This document shows, piece after piece, positions 17,505-25,789 of a stretch of DNA of 55,834 bases. The notes beneath the pieces were generated by a model. The model was not told the origin of the DNA, did not search any database, and saw only the letters and a program-made list of their open reading frames with translations. The stretch comes from JBOGEB01 sp050743125 (GTDB taxonomy: Bacteria; Actinomycetota; Nitriliruptoria; Euzebyales; Egibacteraceae). The translations under genes and the position numbers were made by a program. The stretch covers positions 1 through 55,834 of the forward strand of contig JBOGEB010000007.1 in assembly GCA_050743125.1 (NCBI GenBank), read 5' to 3'. Every line of letters starts with the position of its first letter. Within the stretch, counting starts at the first letter, position 1.

Positions 17505-18245
17505 ATGGATCGTCGTGTCACGCTCCGGTGGGCGGCCGTGGTGGCGGCGGTGCTCGCCCTGCCCGGGTGCGGGCGGCTGGGTGGGGCGCCGTTCCAGCCG
17601 ACGCACTCGCTGGCCATTCCGTTGGGCGGCGCGCTGGACCAGCCCGTCGGACAGACGTTTCGTCCGGCCACGGACGCGATCGCGGAGATCGACCTGCTCA
17701 CCGTGACGTACGCGCAGCTCGCCGACCCTGGAGGCGCGCTGACCGTGACGCTCACAGACCACCTCGACGGACGGCAGCTCGCGAGCGTCACGATCAGCGG
17801 GGCGCAGGTGGAGGACAACCACTGGCTGCCCGTGCGCCTCGACCCGCCAGCGCCGGCGCCGGCGGTCGCCGCGATCACGGTCCGCTGGGAAGGCGCCACC
17901 AGGGTGGGGCTGCTCGCGAACGCCCCGCCGCCGGGCTTCGACCGGGCCGCGCAGGACGCGAACGACCCCTACCCGGGCGGCCAGCTCACGGTGAACGGCA
18001 TGCCCGCCGCGGGCGACCTGGCCTTCCGGGTCGTCGGCACCGGCGGAGCAGGCGCGGCGGCGCGGCAGCTCGTCGGGATCCTCCGCTCAGCGGGCGGGCG
18101 GCTGCTCCGCGACGAGCCGGGGTTCACGCTCGGCTGGCTCGGGCTGCTCGCAGGAGCGGCGGCGCTCGCGACCACGGGACTGCGGCGGCGGGGCAACGCG
18201 GCCGGCCAGCTCAGAGACGGCGGGGACGGCGAGCAGGAGGGCTAG
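17505..18245 (+). CDS. Putative lipoprotein with C-terminal membrane segment
   Basis: A 246-aa protein. Residues 1-25 form a lipoprotein signal: Arg-rich start, hydrophobic core and LPGC lipobox. The middle is beta-rich and ends with a hydrophobic segment GWLGLLAGAAALATTG and a basic tail. The ATG at 17505 is chosen because it starts the signal peptide. The function is unknown; the neighbouring glycosyltransferases suggest a cell-envelope role. The 3' end overlaps the convergent glycosyltransferase gene by about 160 bp. Confidence 0.75.
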   Translation: MDRRVTLRWAAVVAAVLALPGCGRLGGAPFQPTHSLAIPLGGALDQPVGQTFRPATDAIAEIDLLTVTYAQLADPGGALTVTLTDHLDGRQLASVTISGAQVEDNHWLPVRLDPPAPAPAVAAITVRWEGATRVGLLANAPPPGFDRAAQDANDPYPGGQLTVNGMPAAGDLAFRVVGTGGAGAAARQLVGILRSAGGRLLRDEPGFTLGWLGLLAGAAALATTGLRRRGNAAGQLRDGGDGEQEG

Positions 18246-19490
18246 CGCGACCAAGCCGGTGCGCAGCGCCCCGGCGAGCTGTGCGCTGAGGCGGGCCGAC
18301 GTGAGCAACGCCTCCTGAAGGTTCGGCCACGCGGTCGCCAGCTCGGGCTCCAGCGGCTGGAACAGCCCAACCGTGACCGCTGACCCCCCGACCAGGTCCG
18401 CGAACGCGAGCGCCGCACCGCATTGGAGCAGGTGGAGCGGCAAGGCCCCCCTCCAGGCCGGCCGCCGGCCGAGCGCGAGCGCAACGAACGGCGTGAGCCA
18501 CGCGAGGTAGTGGGCCGAGAACGTCGCGAACGCGAACATCCCGAGGTGGAAGACGAGCAGCCAGACCCACAGCTGCTCGACCGGCACACGGCCCCGCCCC
18601 CACCACCCGTACGCCCGCCCCAGCAAGGTGCCGTAGACCAGCGCGGCGAACAGCACGAACAGGTGGACCTGGCCCGGGCCGTCGACGGGGATCGCGTACG
18701 CGAGCAGCGTCGAGCCGGTCGCGAAGTCCTTGAGCCGCTCCAGCTCGCCGACCGAGCCGGCCAGCAGCCGGTTCAAGGCCATCACCAGACCGAACGGCGC
18801 GAGCGCGACCGCCGCCCAGGCCACCTGCTCCAGACAGCGCCGCATGACGACCAACCCGAATACTGGGACGAGGAGCAGCGGGTAGGCCCGCATCGTGATC
18901 GCGAGGCCGAGCAGGACCGCGCCGAGCCACGGCCGCTCGCGCTCGCAGGCGAGCAGCGCGCCGAGGACGAGCACGACGGCGAACATCTCGTACCGGCCGA
19001 ACACGTAGGAGGCGTACAGCCCGATCGGCGAGAGCATCCAGAACGCCCACGCCCGGGTCGTCGCACGCGGTGTCGCCGTGCGACCGAGCAACGCGAGCAG
19101 GCCCAACCCCGCGCCGACGTCGGCGAGCAGGTAGGGGAGCTTCAGCGCGAACAGCGTCTGGTACGCCCACGGCTGGATCGAGAACCAGCGCAGCGTCTGC
19201 GGCGCGAGCGCCGAGAAGTCAGCCCACCACCATGGGTGGGTCCACACCACGTGGGGATCGGGGAGCAGCCAGCCGGAGAGCCGCAGGCTCCCCGCGTGCA
19301 CGTAGTGGGCGCCCATGTTCACGAGGTAAGAACCGAACAGCTGCCCGTCGTACGCGATGAGGTGCGAGCGCCAGTAGACCGCAAGGAGGTCAGCGCTGAC
19401 GGCGAACGGCATGAGCGCGAACCGGACGGCGAGCCCCACGCCGAGCCAGCCGAGCAGCGGTCCCCGCTGCGCCGGGGCAGGCCGCGCCAT
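18087..19490 (-). CDS. Polytopic membrane glycosyltransferase-like protein (GT87/DUF2029-like)
   Basis: A 467-aa hydrophobic protein with about ten membrane segments. It resembles polyprenol-phosphate-mannose-dependent GT-C enzymes (GT87-like), with a DLLAVYWRS motif near the start and the ITMRAYPLLLVP segment. The family adds sugars to lipid-linked glycans on the outer face of the membrane. I chose ATG 19490 (MARPAP) because the longer frame from 19544 runs through a perfect hairpin. The last ~50 codons are Arg/Pro-rich and lie antisense to the lipoprotein gene, so the functional C-terminus may be shorter. Confidence 0.75.
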   Translation of the reverse strand: MARPAPAQRGPLLGWLGVGLAVRFALMPFAVSADLLAVYWRSHLIAYDGQLFGSYLVNMGAHYVHAGSLRLSGWLLPDPHVVWTHPWWWADFSALAPQTLRWFSIQPWAYQTLFALKLPYLLADVGAGLGLLALLGRTATPRATTRAWAFWMLSPIGLYASYVFGRYEMFAVVLVLGALLACERERPWLGAVLLGLAITMRAYPLLLVPVFGLVVMRRCLEQVAWAAVALAPFGLVMALNRLLAGSVGELERLKDFATGSTLLAYAIPVDGPGQVHLFVLFAALVYGTLLGRAYGWWGRGRVPVEQLWVWLLVFHLGMFAFATFSAHYLAWLTPFVALALGRRPAWRGALPLHLLQCGAALAFADLVGGSAVTVGLFQPLEPELATAWPNLQEALLTSARLSAQLAGALRTGLVALALLLAVPAVSELAGRVAPPPQSRGRERRRSCEQPEPAEREPRLVAEQPPAR

Positions 19491-19502
19491 GTGCGAGAAG
19501 CC

Positions 19503-19547
19503 TTCGTGGACACTTTGGCTCACCAGGTGGGCCAAAGTGTCCACGAA
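19503..19547 (-). terminator. Perfect 17-bp hairpin between glycan genes
   Basis: TTCGTGGACACTTTGGC (19503-19519) and its exact complement at 19531-19547 with an 11-nt loop. It lies just after the stop of the GT2-GT4 fusion gene and just before the next minus-strand start. A terminator or attenuator between the two genes is likely, though there is no U-tract. Confidence 0.7.
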
Positions 19548-19566
19548 TCGGCGTGCTGGCCCCTGC

Positions 19567-22032
19567 TCACCTTCCGAGCCGCGTCCTGACGAAGTTGCGG
19601 ACGTGGAGCAGCGCGAGCTTCGGTCCGCCCCTCCGGTAGTAGTGCAGGACCCGCTTCGCGTAGTGCCAGGGGGTCTTCGTGATGACGGTGTGCTCGGCCG
19701 CGATGTACCGTTGCGGCTTGCCGACCCGGTCGGGCGCTCGGCGGGGGTTGCGGCAGAAGTCGACGATCGGCGCGAGCGAGCGCTCCCAGGTCATCTCCGG
19801 GGCCAGCGCCTCGACGTTGGCTTTGCAGGTCTCGTACAGATCCCGGTCGTTCCGCAGCCGCTCGAGCGCATGCGCGAGCGCGTCGACGTCCTCCGGCGGG
19901 ACGACCAGGCCGAGCCCGTGCTCGTTCACCATTCGCGACAGCGAGTCACCCTCGGTGGCAAGGATCGGCAGGCTGGCCCAGAGGTAATCGAGGATGCGCG
20001 TGCGGTAGCTGAACGCGGTCTCGATGTGCTCGAAGTGCGTCGACACCCCGAGATCGGCCTCGAGCAGGTAGTCGGCCCGGCGCTCATAGGGCACCCAGTC
20101 GGGGTTGAAGAACACGTGGGTGCCGAGCAGCCCGAGCTTCGCGGCGAGCTCCTGGGCTCGAGCCGCCATCTTCATTTTCGGCACGGCGGGATTGGGGTGG
20201 GCGCTGCCCATGAAGTACAGCTTGACGTCCTCGTACGTTCTCACGACCTCGCCGACAGCGCGGATGAGCGTGAGCGGGTCGAACCACTCGTAGATCCCGC
20301 CGCCCCACAGGAGCAGGAAGTCGCTCTCGTCGATCCCGGGCAGGACGCCTCGCAGGACCTTGTCGGTCTTGACCGGCCGTGCCTCGGGCAGGCCGAACGG
20401 CGCGACCGCGAGGAGCGACCGAAGCGACTCGTCATGGTCGTAGGTCGCAGGGTTGATGCGGTGAACCGCCGCGAGCTGGCCGAGCCAGAAGTCACGCTGC
20501 TTCTCGGAGGCGCAGACGAGGAAGTCACCGCGCTCGAGCTGCTTGTTGAGGACTCCGACGTCGGACTTGGCGGTGACGAACCGCTCGATCGGCGGGTCGT
20601 CCTTGCGGAGCGTGAGCCCCTCGAGGTGAAAAGGATCGTAGATGTCGACGAGCACCGGCACGTCCGAATCGGCGATCTGCGGGAACTGGTGCAGCACGAA
20701 GCCCTGGAAGATCACCACGTCGGTCTCGCGGAGCAGGGCGCTGACGAGCCCCGAGTCCACCCGCACCGTACGGAACAGCGACGTCGACAGCTGGACTGGC
20801 TCGGTCGACGCCAGCGTGACCTCGTGCTCACGGGCGAGGAGCGTGGCCATCTCCCAGCAGCGGATCGCCGGGCCGGCCATCCTCTCGCTGAGCACGTCCT
20901 TCGTGACGATGAGCACCCGGTTGCGCGGGCGGAGCTTGCGGTGCAGGTCGAACGCCTCGACGACGCTCTGGAAAACCCGAAGGTGCTCAGGCCCGTCGAC
21001 GTTCGGGCGGAGCGCCTCCTCGAACAGCCGGAGCGCGTACCGGTCCGGCCGGACCCTGCGCGACTGGACCCACTCGCGCTTCGCCCGGAGCTTGTCGAGG
21101 TCGAGCGCGAAGTCACGAACCGCCGCGAGGTGCGCACCCGTGAGCGCGGAGATCGTCACGTCGCCGATCGGGGACGTGACCTCGGTGATCCGGTAGTCCG
21201 GCAGCGGGGCGTCGAGGTCCCGGAGCCCGCGGGACAGCGCGAGGATGAGCGTGCCGGGCAACACCGACGCGAGCGTCTCGTCGCCGTAGTTCTTGAACAC
21301 CGTCGCGAGCGCGTTGCGCTCCAGCAGGTAGCGCTCGCGGGCGTAGCCGAAGCGTTCGATCGTGCCGTGGTGGCGGTGGTAGACCTTCGAGGACGGGACG
21401 TAGGCGACCTCGTGGCCGAGCAGCCACAGCCGCCAGCCGAAATCGACGTCCTCGAAGAACGCGAAGTAGTCCTCGTCGAAGCCGCCGACCGCGTTGAACA
21501 CCTTGGCGCGGACGATCATTGCGCCGCCCGAGGCGAACAGCGTCGGCTTGTGCACGCAGGCCTCGTCGTCGGGCTCGGCGTGGCGGCGGGCGTACCCGTG
21601 GCCGTAGAACGCCATCTGCCCGCCGGCGTAGTCGACCGTCGTGCGGTCCTCGGCGAGGATCTTGCTGCCGACGCAGGCGATCGGATCGTGCAGCTCCAGG
21701 ACCGTGACCGCCTCGCGAAGCCAGCCCGGATCGGCCTCGGCGTCGTTGTTGATCAGCGCGAGGTAGTCGCCCTTCGCGAGCCTCGCGCCCTGGTTGACCG
21801 CAGGCGAGAAGCCGGTGTTGCGGTCGTTGACGACGACCCGGACCTCCGGGAACGTGGCACGGACGTACTCCACGGACCCGTCGGTCGACGCGTTGTCGAT
21901 CAGGATGACGTCGAGGCGGTCCGGGGGGTAGTCGAGTGCGCGCAGCGAGGCAAGGCAGCGCTCGAGGTATTCCCTACCGCTCAGGTTGACGACGATGACG
22001 CTGGCTCGCGGCCATCGGCGGGACACGCGCAT
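19567..22032 (-). CDS. Two-domain glycosyltransferase (GT2-GT4 fusion)
   Basis: An 821-aa protein. The N-terminal GT2 domain (about residues 8-300) has SVIVVNLSG, IDNASTDGS, INNDAEAD and the FEDVDFGWRLW acceptor motif of rhamnosyl-type transferases. The C-terminal half (about 430-780) has a GT4-like fold with LLLWGGGIYEWFDP and a nucleotide-sugar region. Such fusions build surface polysaccharides by adding two sugars. ATG 22032 (MRVSRRW) follows GGAGTTGACCTC; longer starts add a low-complexity leader. No membrane segment is seen. The gene belongs with the flanking glycan genes. Confidence 0.88.
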   Translation of the reverse strand: MRVSRRWPRASVIVVNLSGREYLERCLASLRALDYPPDRLDVILIDNASTDGSVEYVRATFPEVRVVVNDRNTGFSPAVNQGARLAKGDYLALINNDAEADPGWLREAVTVLELHDPIACVGSKILAEDRTTVDYAGGQMAFYGHGYARRHAEPDDEACVHKPTLFASGGAMIVRAKVFNAVGGFDEDYFAFFEDVDFGWRLWLLGHEVAYVPSSKVYHRHHGTIERFGYARERYLLERNALATVFKNYGDETLASVLPGTLILALSRGLRDLDAPLPDYRITEVTSPIGDVTISALTGAHLAAVRDFALDLDKLRAKREWVQSRRVRPDRYALRLFEEALRPNVDGPEHLRVFQSVVEAFDLHRKLRPRNRVLIVTKDVLSERMAGPAIRCWEMATLLAREHEVTLASTEPVQLSTSLFRTVRVDSGLVSALLRETDVVIFQGFVLHQFPQIADSDVPVLVDIYDPFHLEGLTLRKDDPPIERFVTAKSDVGVLNKQLERGDFLVCASEKQRDFWLGQLAAVHRINPATYDHDESLRSLLAVAPFGLPEARPVKTDKVLRGVLPGIDESDFLLLWGGGIYEWFDPLTLIRAVGEVVRTYEDVKLYFMGSAHPNPAVPKMKMAARAQELAAKLGLLGTHVFFNPDWVPYERRADYLLEADLGVSTHFEHIETAFSYRTRILDYLWASLPILATEGDSLSRMVNEHGLGLVVPPEDVDALAHALERLRNDRDLYETCKANVEALAPEMTWERSLAPIVDFCRNPRRAPDRVGKPQRYIAAEHTVITKTPWHYAKRVLHYYRRGGPKLALLHVRNFVRTRLGR

Positions 22033-22165
22033 CGGGAGGTCAACTCCTTTCACCGTCCGGCAACCGTCCGGGTTACGGCGGGTTTCGAGGCCCGCCGCGG
22101 GTGGGTGAATATCGGGCAAAGGTGGCGGCGGAGTTTGCCATTGTGCAAGTAGGCTCATCCGCCCC

Positions 22166-23185
22166 ATGGCCATGGACCACCGGTACCAGTCTGCCCAAGA
22201 TCGCGCGGGCGGCGGCAGCGCCGCCAGAGTTGTCTACCTCTCCGCGGTGGTTCCCGTCTTCGACGAGGTCGAGAGCCTGCCCTCGCTCCACGCGGACCTC
22301 CTCGCCGCCCTCGAGGCGCTCGAGCGGCCCGCCGAGATCGTCTACGTCGACGACGGGTCGACCGACGGGTCGACCGAGGTGCTCCAGAAGCTCCAGCTCG
22401 AGCGTCCCGAGCTGGTCCGGGTGATCGTGCTCAGGCGAAACTTCGGGAAGTCGGGGGCGCTCGCCGCCGGGTTCGCCGCCGCGCGGGGGCAGCTGCTCGC
22501 CACGCTCGACTCCGACGGCCAGGACGCGCCCTCAGAGATCGGGCGGCTCCTCGCGCTCGTCGAGGGCGACGCCTACGACCTCGTCGGCGGATGGCGGCGA
22601 GCCCGCGTCGACCGGCCGGCCAAACGCCTCGCGTCGCGCTGCTACAACGCCGCCACCCGCACGCTGACCGGCCTCGACGTGCGCGACTTCAACACCGGCC
22701 TCAAGCTCATGCGGCGCGAGGTCGCCGCCGAGCTGCCCCTGTACGGCGAGTTCCACCGGTTCATACCCGTCCTCGCCCACGACCTCGGCTTCAAGGTCGG
22801 CGAGGTCGAGGTCAGCCACCGGGCGCGGGTAGCGGGCCGGTCGAAGTACCGCTCGCCCCTGCGGTTCCCCAAAACGCTGCTCGACCTGTTGACCGTGCTG
22901 CTCCTCACACGGTTCGCGGACCGGCCCTTGCACCTGTTCGGCGGGCTGGGAGCGGCGCTGTCGGCGGCGGGCTTCGTGATCCTCGCTTACCTGGCGGCGC
23001 TGAAGCTGCTCACCGGCGCGGGGATCGGCTCCCGCCCGCTCCTGTCGCTCGGCGTGCTCTGCGCGCTCGTCGGCGTGCAGCTCGTGGGCATCGGCTTCAT
23101 CGGCGACGTCCTGCGCCACACCGCCGCCCGGGACCATCCGCCCTACCGGGTGCGCGAGGTGCTCGAGACCGACCCGCGGCAGTAA
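22166..23185 (+). CDS. GtrB-like polyprenol-phosphate glycosyltransferase
   Basis: A 339-aa GT2 enzyme with YVDDGSTDGS, the catalytic DSDGQD motif and RNFGKSGAL. Two C-terminal membrane helices (about residues 250-320) are typical of GtrB/DPM-like enzymes that move a sugar from a nucleotide to polyprenol phosphate. The product would feed GT-C enzymes such as the one at 18.1-19.5 kb. The stop overlaps the next start (TAATG), so the two genes are co-translated. Confidence 0.9.
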   Translation: MAMDHRYQSAQDRAGGGSAARVVYLSAVVPVFDEVESLPSLHADLLAALEALERPAEIVYVDDGSTDGSTEVLQKLQLERPELVRVIVLRRNFGKSGALAAGFAAARGQLLATLDSDGQDAPSEIGRLLALVEGDAYDLVGGWRRARVDRPAKRLASRCYNAATRTLTGLDVRDFNTGLKLMRREVAAELPLYGEFHRFIPVLAHDLGFKVGEVEVSHRARVAGRSKYRSPLRFPKTLLDLLTVLLLTRFADRPLHLFGGLGAALSAAGFVILAYLAALKLLTGAGIGSRPLLSLGVLCALVGVQLVGIGFIGDVLRHTAARDHPPYRVREVLETDPRQ

Positions 23186-24393
23186 TGCGGGCGCTCGTCG
23201 TCACGCACGTGTTCCCCCGGGGCGAGGGCGACCCGTCGGCCCCGTTCCTGCTCACGTGGGCGCAGGCGTTGCGCAGCGAGGGCGCCGACGTTTCCGTCGT
23301 GGCGCCACACGACCAGGAGCTGCCCCGGTCCCGCGACGTGGGCGGGGTGCCGGTGCGGCTCGCACGGTACGGGCCCGACCGACTGGAGCGGCTCGCGTAC
23401 CGGGGCGACATGCACCTGGCCGCGCGGCGCCCGGGCGGACCTGTGCTCGTCGCGTCGCTGGTGGGGGCGATGGCGCGGGCGGTGCGAGCCCAGGTGCGCC
23501 GGGACCGGCCCGACCTGGTCCACGCCCACTGGTGGCTGCCGGGGGCGGTGATCACGCGGCTCGCGCGGGTCGACGTGCCCTGGGTGGCCACCGTTCACGG
23601 CACCGACGTCGCGCTGACCGAAAGCTCACCCCGCCTGGCCGCCCTGGCCCGCTGGGCGCTGGCCAGCGCGGACCGGGTGGAGGCGGTCTCGACCGACCTC
23701 GCCGAGCGACTGCAGCGCGCGACCGGCCGGGCCGCCGACGCGGTGAACCCGATGCCGCTGCCCGCCGACCGGCTGCGCCCCCTGGTTCCTGCGCGGCAGG
23801 AGCGCGGCGGCCCCTTCCGGGTGCTCGCGGTCGGCCGCATGGTGCCCGAGAAAGGCTTCGCGGACCTCGTCGCGGCGGTCGCGCAACTGCGACGCCCCGC
23901 GGCGCTCACGATCATCGGCGAGGGCCCAGAGCGCAAACGGCTGGCGGGCCTTGCCAGAGCCCTCGGCGTCGCACTCGAGCTGCCTGGCCAAGTCGACCTC
24001 GCTGGCCTGCACCGTGCGTACGTCGAGGCCGACGTGGTGGTGCAGCCCTCGCACCGGGAAGGGCTCGGCCTGGTGGCCGCCGAGGCGCTCGCGATGGGCC
24101 TGCCGGTCGTGGCCACGGACTCGGGCGGCGCGCGGGACGTGCTCGACGGGCTCGTGCCGGTCGGGGACGTCGAAGCCCTGGCCTGTAGGCTCGCGGCGGT
24201 CGCCGCGGACCCCGAGGCCGCCCGCTTGGCGGCGGCGCCGTTCGCCGAGCGCGTCCGCGCGCGCCTGTCCCCCGCCGCCGCCGCCGCCCGCACCCTGGAC
24301 GGCTGGCGCGCAGCGCTCAGCTCGGAAGCTTTGTGCGCTGAGCGACCGGGAACCGCACCGGGGGATCGTCGAGAAAGTCGATCAGGTCGATGA
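23185..24393 (+). CDS. GT4-family glycosyltransferase
   Basis: A 402-aa GT-B enzyme. The N-terminal domain has PRGEGDPSAPF and the HAHWWLPG motif; the C-terminal domain has VGRMVPEKGFADL, GEGPERK and the nucleotide-sugar-binding PSHREGLGLVAAEALA with the EX7E pattern. The start ATG overlaps the upstream stop. The acceptor is unknown. The 3' end overlaps the convergent gene by 77 bp. Confidence 0.9.
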   Translation: MRALVVTHVFPRGEGDPSAPFLLTWAQALRSEGADVSVVAPHDQELPRSRDVGGVPVRLARYGPDRLERLAYRGDMHLAARRPGGPVLVASLVGAMARAVRAQVRRDRPDLVHAHWWLPGAVITRLARVDVPWVATVHGTDVALTESSPRLAALARWALASADRVEAVSTDLAERLQRATGRAADAVNPMPLPADRLRPLVPARQERGGPFRVLAVGRMVPEKGFADLVAAVAQLRRPAALTIIGEGPERKRLAGLARALGVALELPGQVDLAGLHRAYVEADVVVQPSHREGLGLVAAEALAMGLPVVATDSGGARDVLDGLVPVGDVEALACRLAAVAADPEAARLAAAPFAERVRARLSPAAAAARTLDGWRAALSSEALCAERPGTAPGDRRESRSGR

Positions 24394-25078
24394 GCGCCTG
24401 CTGGAGGGGAATCAGCCGCTCACAGGCGGAGGCGGGGTCCGCAGCCAACCGCTTGACGTCCGCCTCCAGCTTGTCGAACCACCGCGCAAAGCTCGGCTCC
24501 GCCTCGAGTTTGGCGACGAACGCCGCGTAGCCCATGCACCGGCCGCGAGCGGGCTCGTCCTTCGCTTCGATCGGCTCGATCATCAGCTCCCCGAGCGCCC
24601 GCTGCTGTCCCCGGAAGAGGCGGAACCCTGGATCGGTGATCCGCTGGTCCGTGCTCAGGATGTCGCTGACCGCCTCCAGCCACTCGACGAGCCGCCGATT
24701 GCGCTCGACGTCGCCGAGGTCGAGGAACTGGACCTCCCGCCGCAGGATCTCGACCCAGCAGAGGTACTCAGCGAGCACGAAGACGGTGTTCCGCACCGCG
24801 TACTCCCGCTCGCCCTCGGTTCCGTCGGTGCAGTACTTCACCAGGAAGCCCTGCCTCACGATGTTGAAAATTCGGCTCTGCAGGTCGAACGCCGCCCTGA
24901 TCAGCGGCTCTCGGTAGCGGGCCATCAGCTCTTGGACCAGCTCCTCCTTCGACGCGCGGCTCCGGCGCAGCTCCAGCTCGTGTTGGAGCCTGGCGGTCGC
25001 CGTGGCCGCGCGGCTGCTCAGCACCACGCTGAGCAGCGCGCCGAGCAGCGCGACCACAGCGGTGACGAGCGACACCAC
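24317..25078 (-). CDS. Hypothetical membrane-anchored protein
   Basis: A 253-aa protein starting with one hydrophobic helix (VSLVTAVVALLGALLSVVLS), followed by a long helical, charged domain with probable coiled-coil character (ARLQHELELRRSRASKEEL). The start is a GTG at 25078. I do not recognise the family. It would face the cytoplasm from a single N-terminal anchor. Confidence 0.65.
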   Translation of the reverse strand: MVSLVTAVVALLGALLSVVLSSRAATATARLQHELELRRSRASKEELVQELMARYREPLIRAAFDLQSRIFNIVRQGFLVKYCTDGTEGEREYAVRNTVFVLAEYLCWVEILRREVQFLDLGDVERNRRLVEWLEAVSDILSTDQRITDPGFRLFRGQQRALGELMIEPIEAKDEPARGRCMGYAAFVAKLEAEPSFARWFDKLEADVKRLAADPASACERLIPLQQALIDLIDFLDDPPVRFPVAQRTKLPS

Positions 25079-25155
25079 GACCTCGACGCTGATGGGCCTG
25101 CCCTCCTCGGCGACGCGCTCCCCTTGCGAGCGTATCGGGCGGTAGTCTGCGGATC

Positions 25156-25725
25156 GTGATCCCCCTCACCGGCAACGCCGAGGCAGACCGGCTGCTGGAA
25201 GCCGAGCCGCTCGCGCTCATGCTCGGGATGCTGCTCGACCAGCAGGTCCCGATGGAATGGGCGTTCATCGGCCCCTACCGGCTGCGCGAGCGCCTGGGTG
25301 GGACGCTGGACGCGGCGGCGATCGCGGCGACGGACCCGGCCGCCTTGGAGGCCGTCTTCCGCGAGAAGCCCGCGCTCCACCGCTTCCCGGCGGCCATGGC
25401 GAAGCGCGCGCAGGCGCTCTGCCAACACCTCGTCGAGCGCTACGGCGGCCGCGCCGAGGGCGTGTGGGTTGACGTCGCGAGCGGCGACGAGCTGCTCAAG
25501 CGGCTTTGCCAGCTACCGGGCTACGGCGACGAGAAGGCCCGGATCTTCCTCGCCCTGCTCGCGAAACGGCTGGGTGTGCGACCCGAGGGCTGGGAGAGGG
25601 CCGCAGCGCCGTTCTCCGACCCCACGCCCCGTTCGGTCGCCGACATCGACTCGCCCGAGGCCCTCCAACGAGTCCGCGAGTGGAAGCGCGCCCAGAAGGC
25701 CAAAGGCAAGGCCAAGGCGGATTAA
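25156..25725 (+). CDS. HhH-GPD-type base-excision repair-like protein
   Basis: A 189-aa protein. Residues 20-45 (MLGMLLDQQVPMEWAFIGPY) and the helix-hairpin-helix LPGYGDEKARIFLALLAK at about 118-135 match actinobacterial short HhH-GPD proteins. The usual catalytic Asp region of DNA glycosylases is not obvious, so the activity is uncertain. The C-terminus is Lys-rich. Start GTG 25156. Confidence 0.82.
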   Translation: MIPLTGNAEADRLLEAEPLALMLGMLLDQQVPMEWAFIGPYRLRERLGGTLDAAAIAATDPAALEAVFREKPALHRFPAAMAKRAQALCQHLVERYGGRAEGVWVDVASGDELLKRLCQLPGYGDEKARIFLALLAKRLGVRPEGWERAAAPFSDPTPRSVADIDSPEALQRVREWKRAQKAKGKAKAD

Positions 25726-25763
25726 GCGGTCTCGCCCTCAGCACAAGGTGACACGCAGCGTAG

Positions 25764-25787
25764 GCTACCTTTAAGGTAGCTTACCTT
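25764..25787 (+). promoter_or_regulatory. Two overlapping palindromes at the start of the ATPase gene
   Basis: GCTACCTTTAAGGTAGC (25764-25780, one central mismatch) overlaps AAGGTAGCTTACCTT (25773-25787). The ATG is at 25790, only 2 bp later, and there is no ribosome binding site. A dimeric repressor site overlapping a promoter of a leaderless transcript is the simplest reading. Confidence 0.55.
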
Positions 25788-25789
25788 CG

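Noticed and set aside
19411..22152. A 913-codon open frame on the plus strand
   Set aside because: It is antisense to the GT2-GT4 gene; the protein is Arg/Glu/Val-rich without domains, a shadow of the high-GC real gene.
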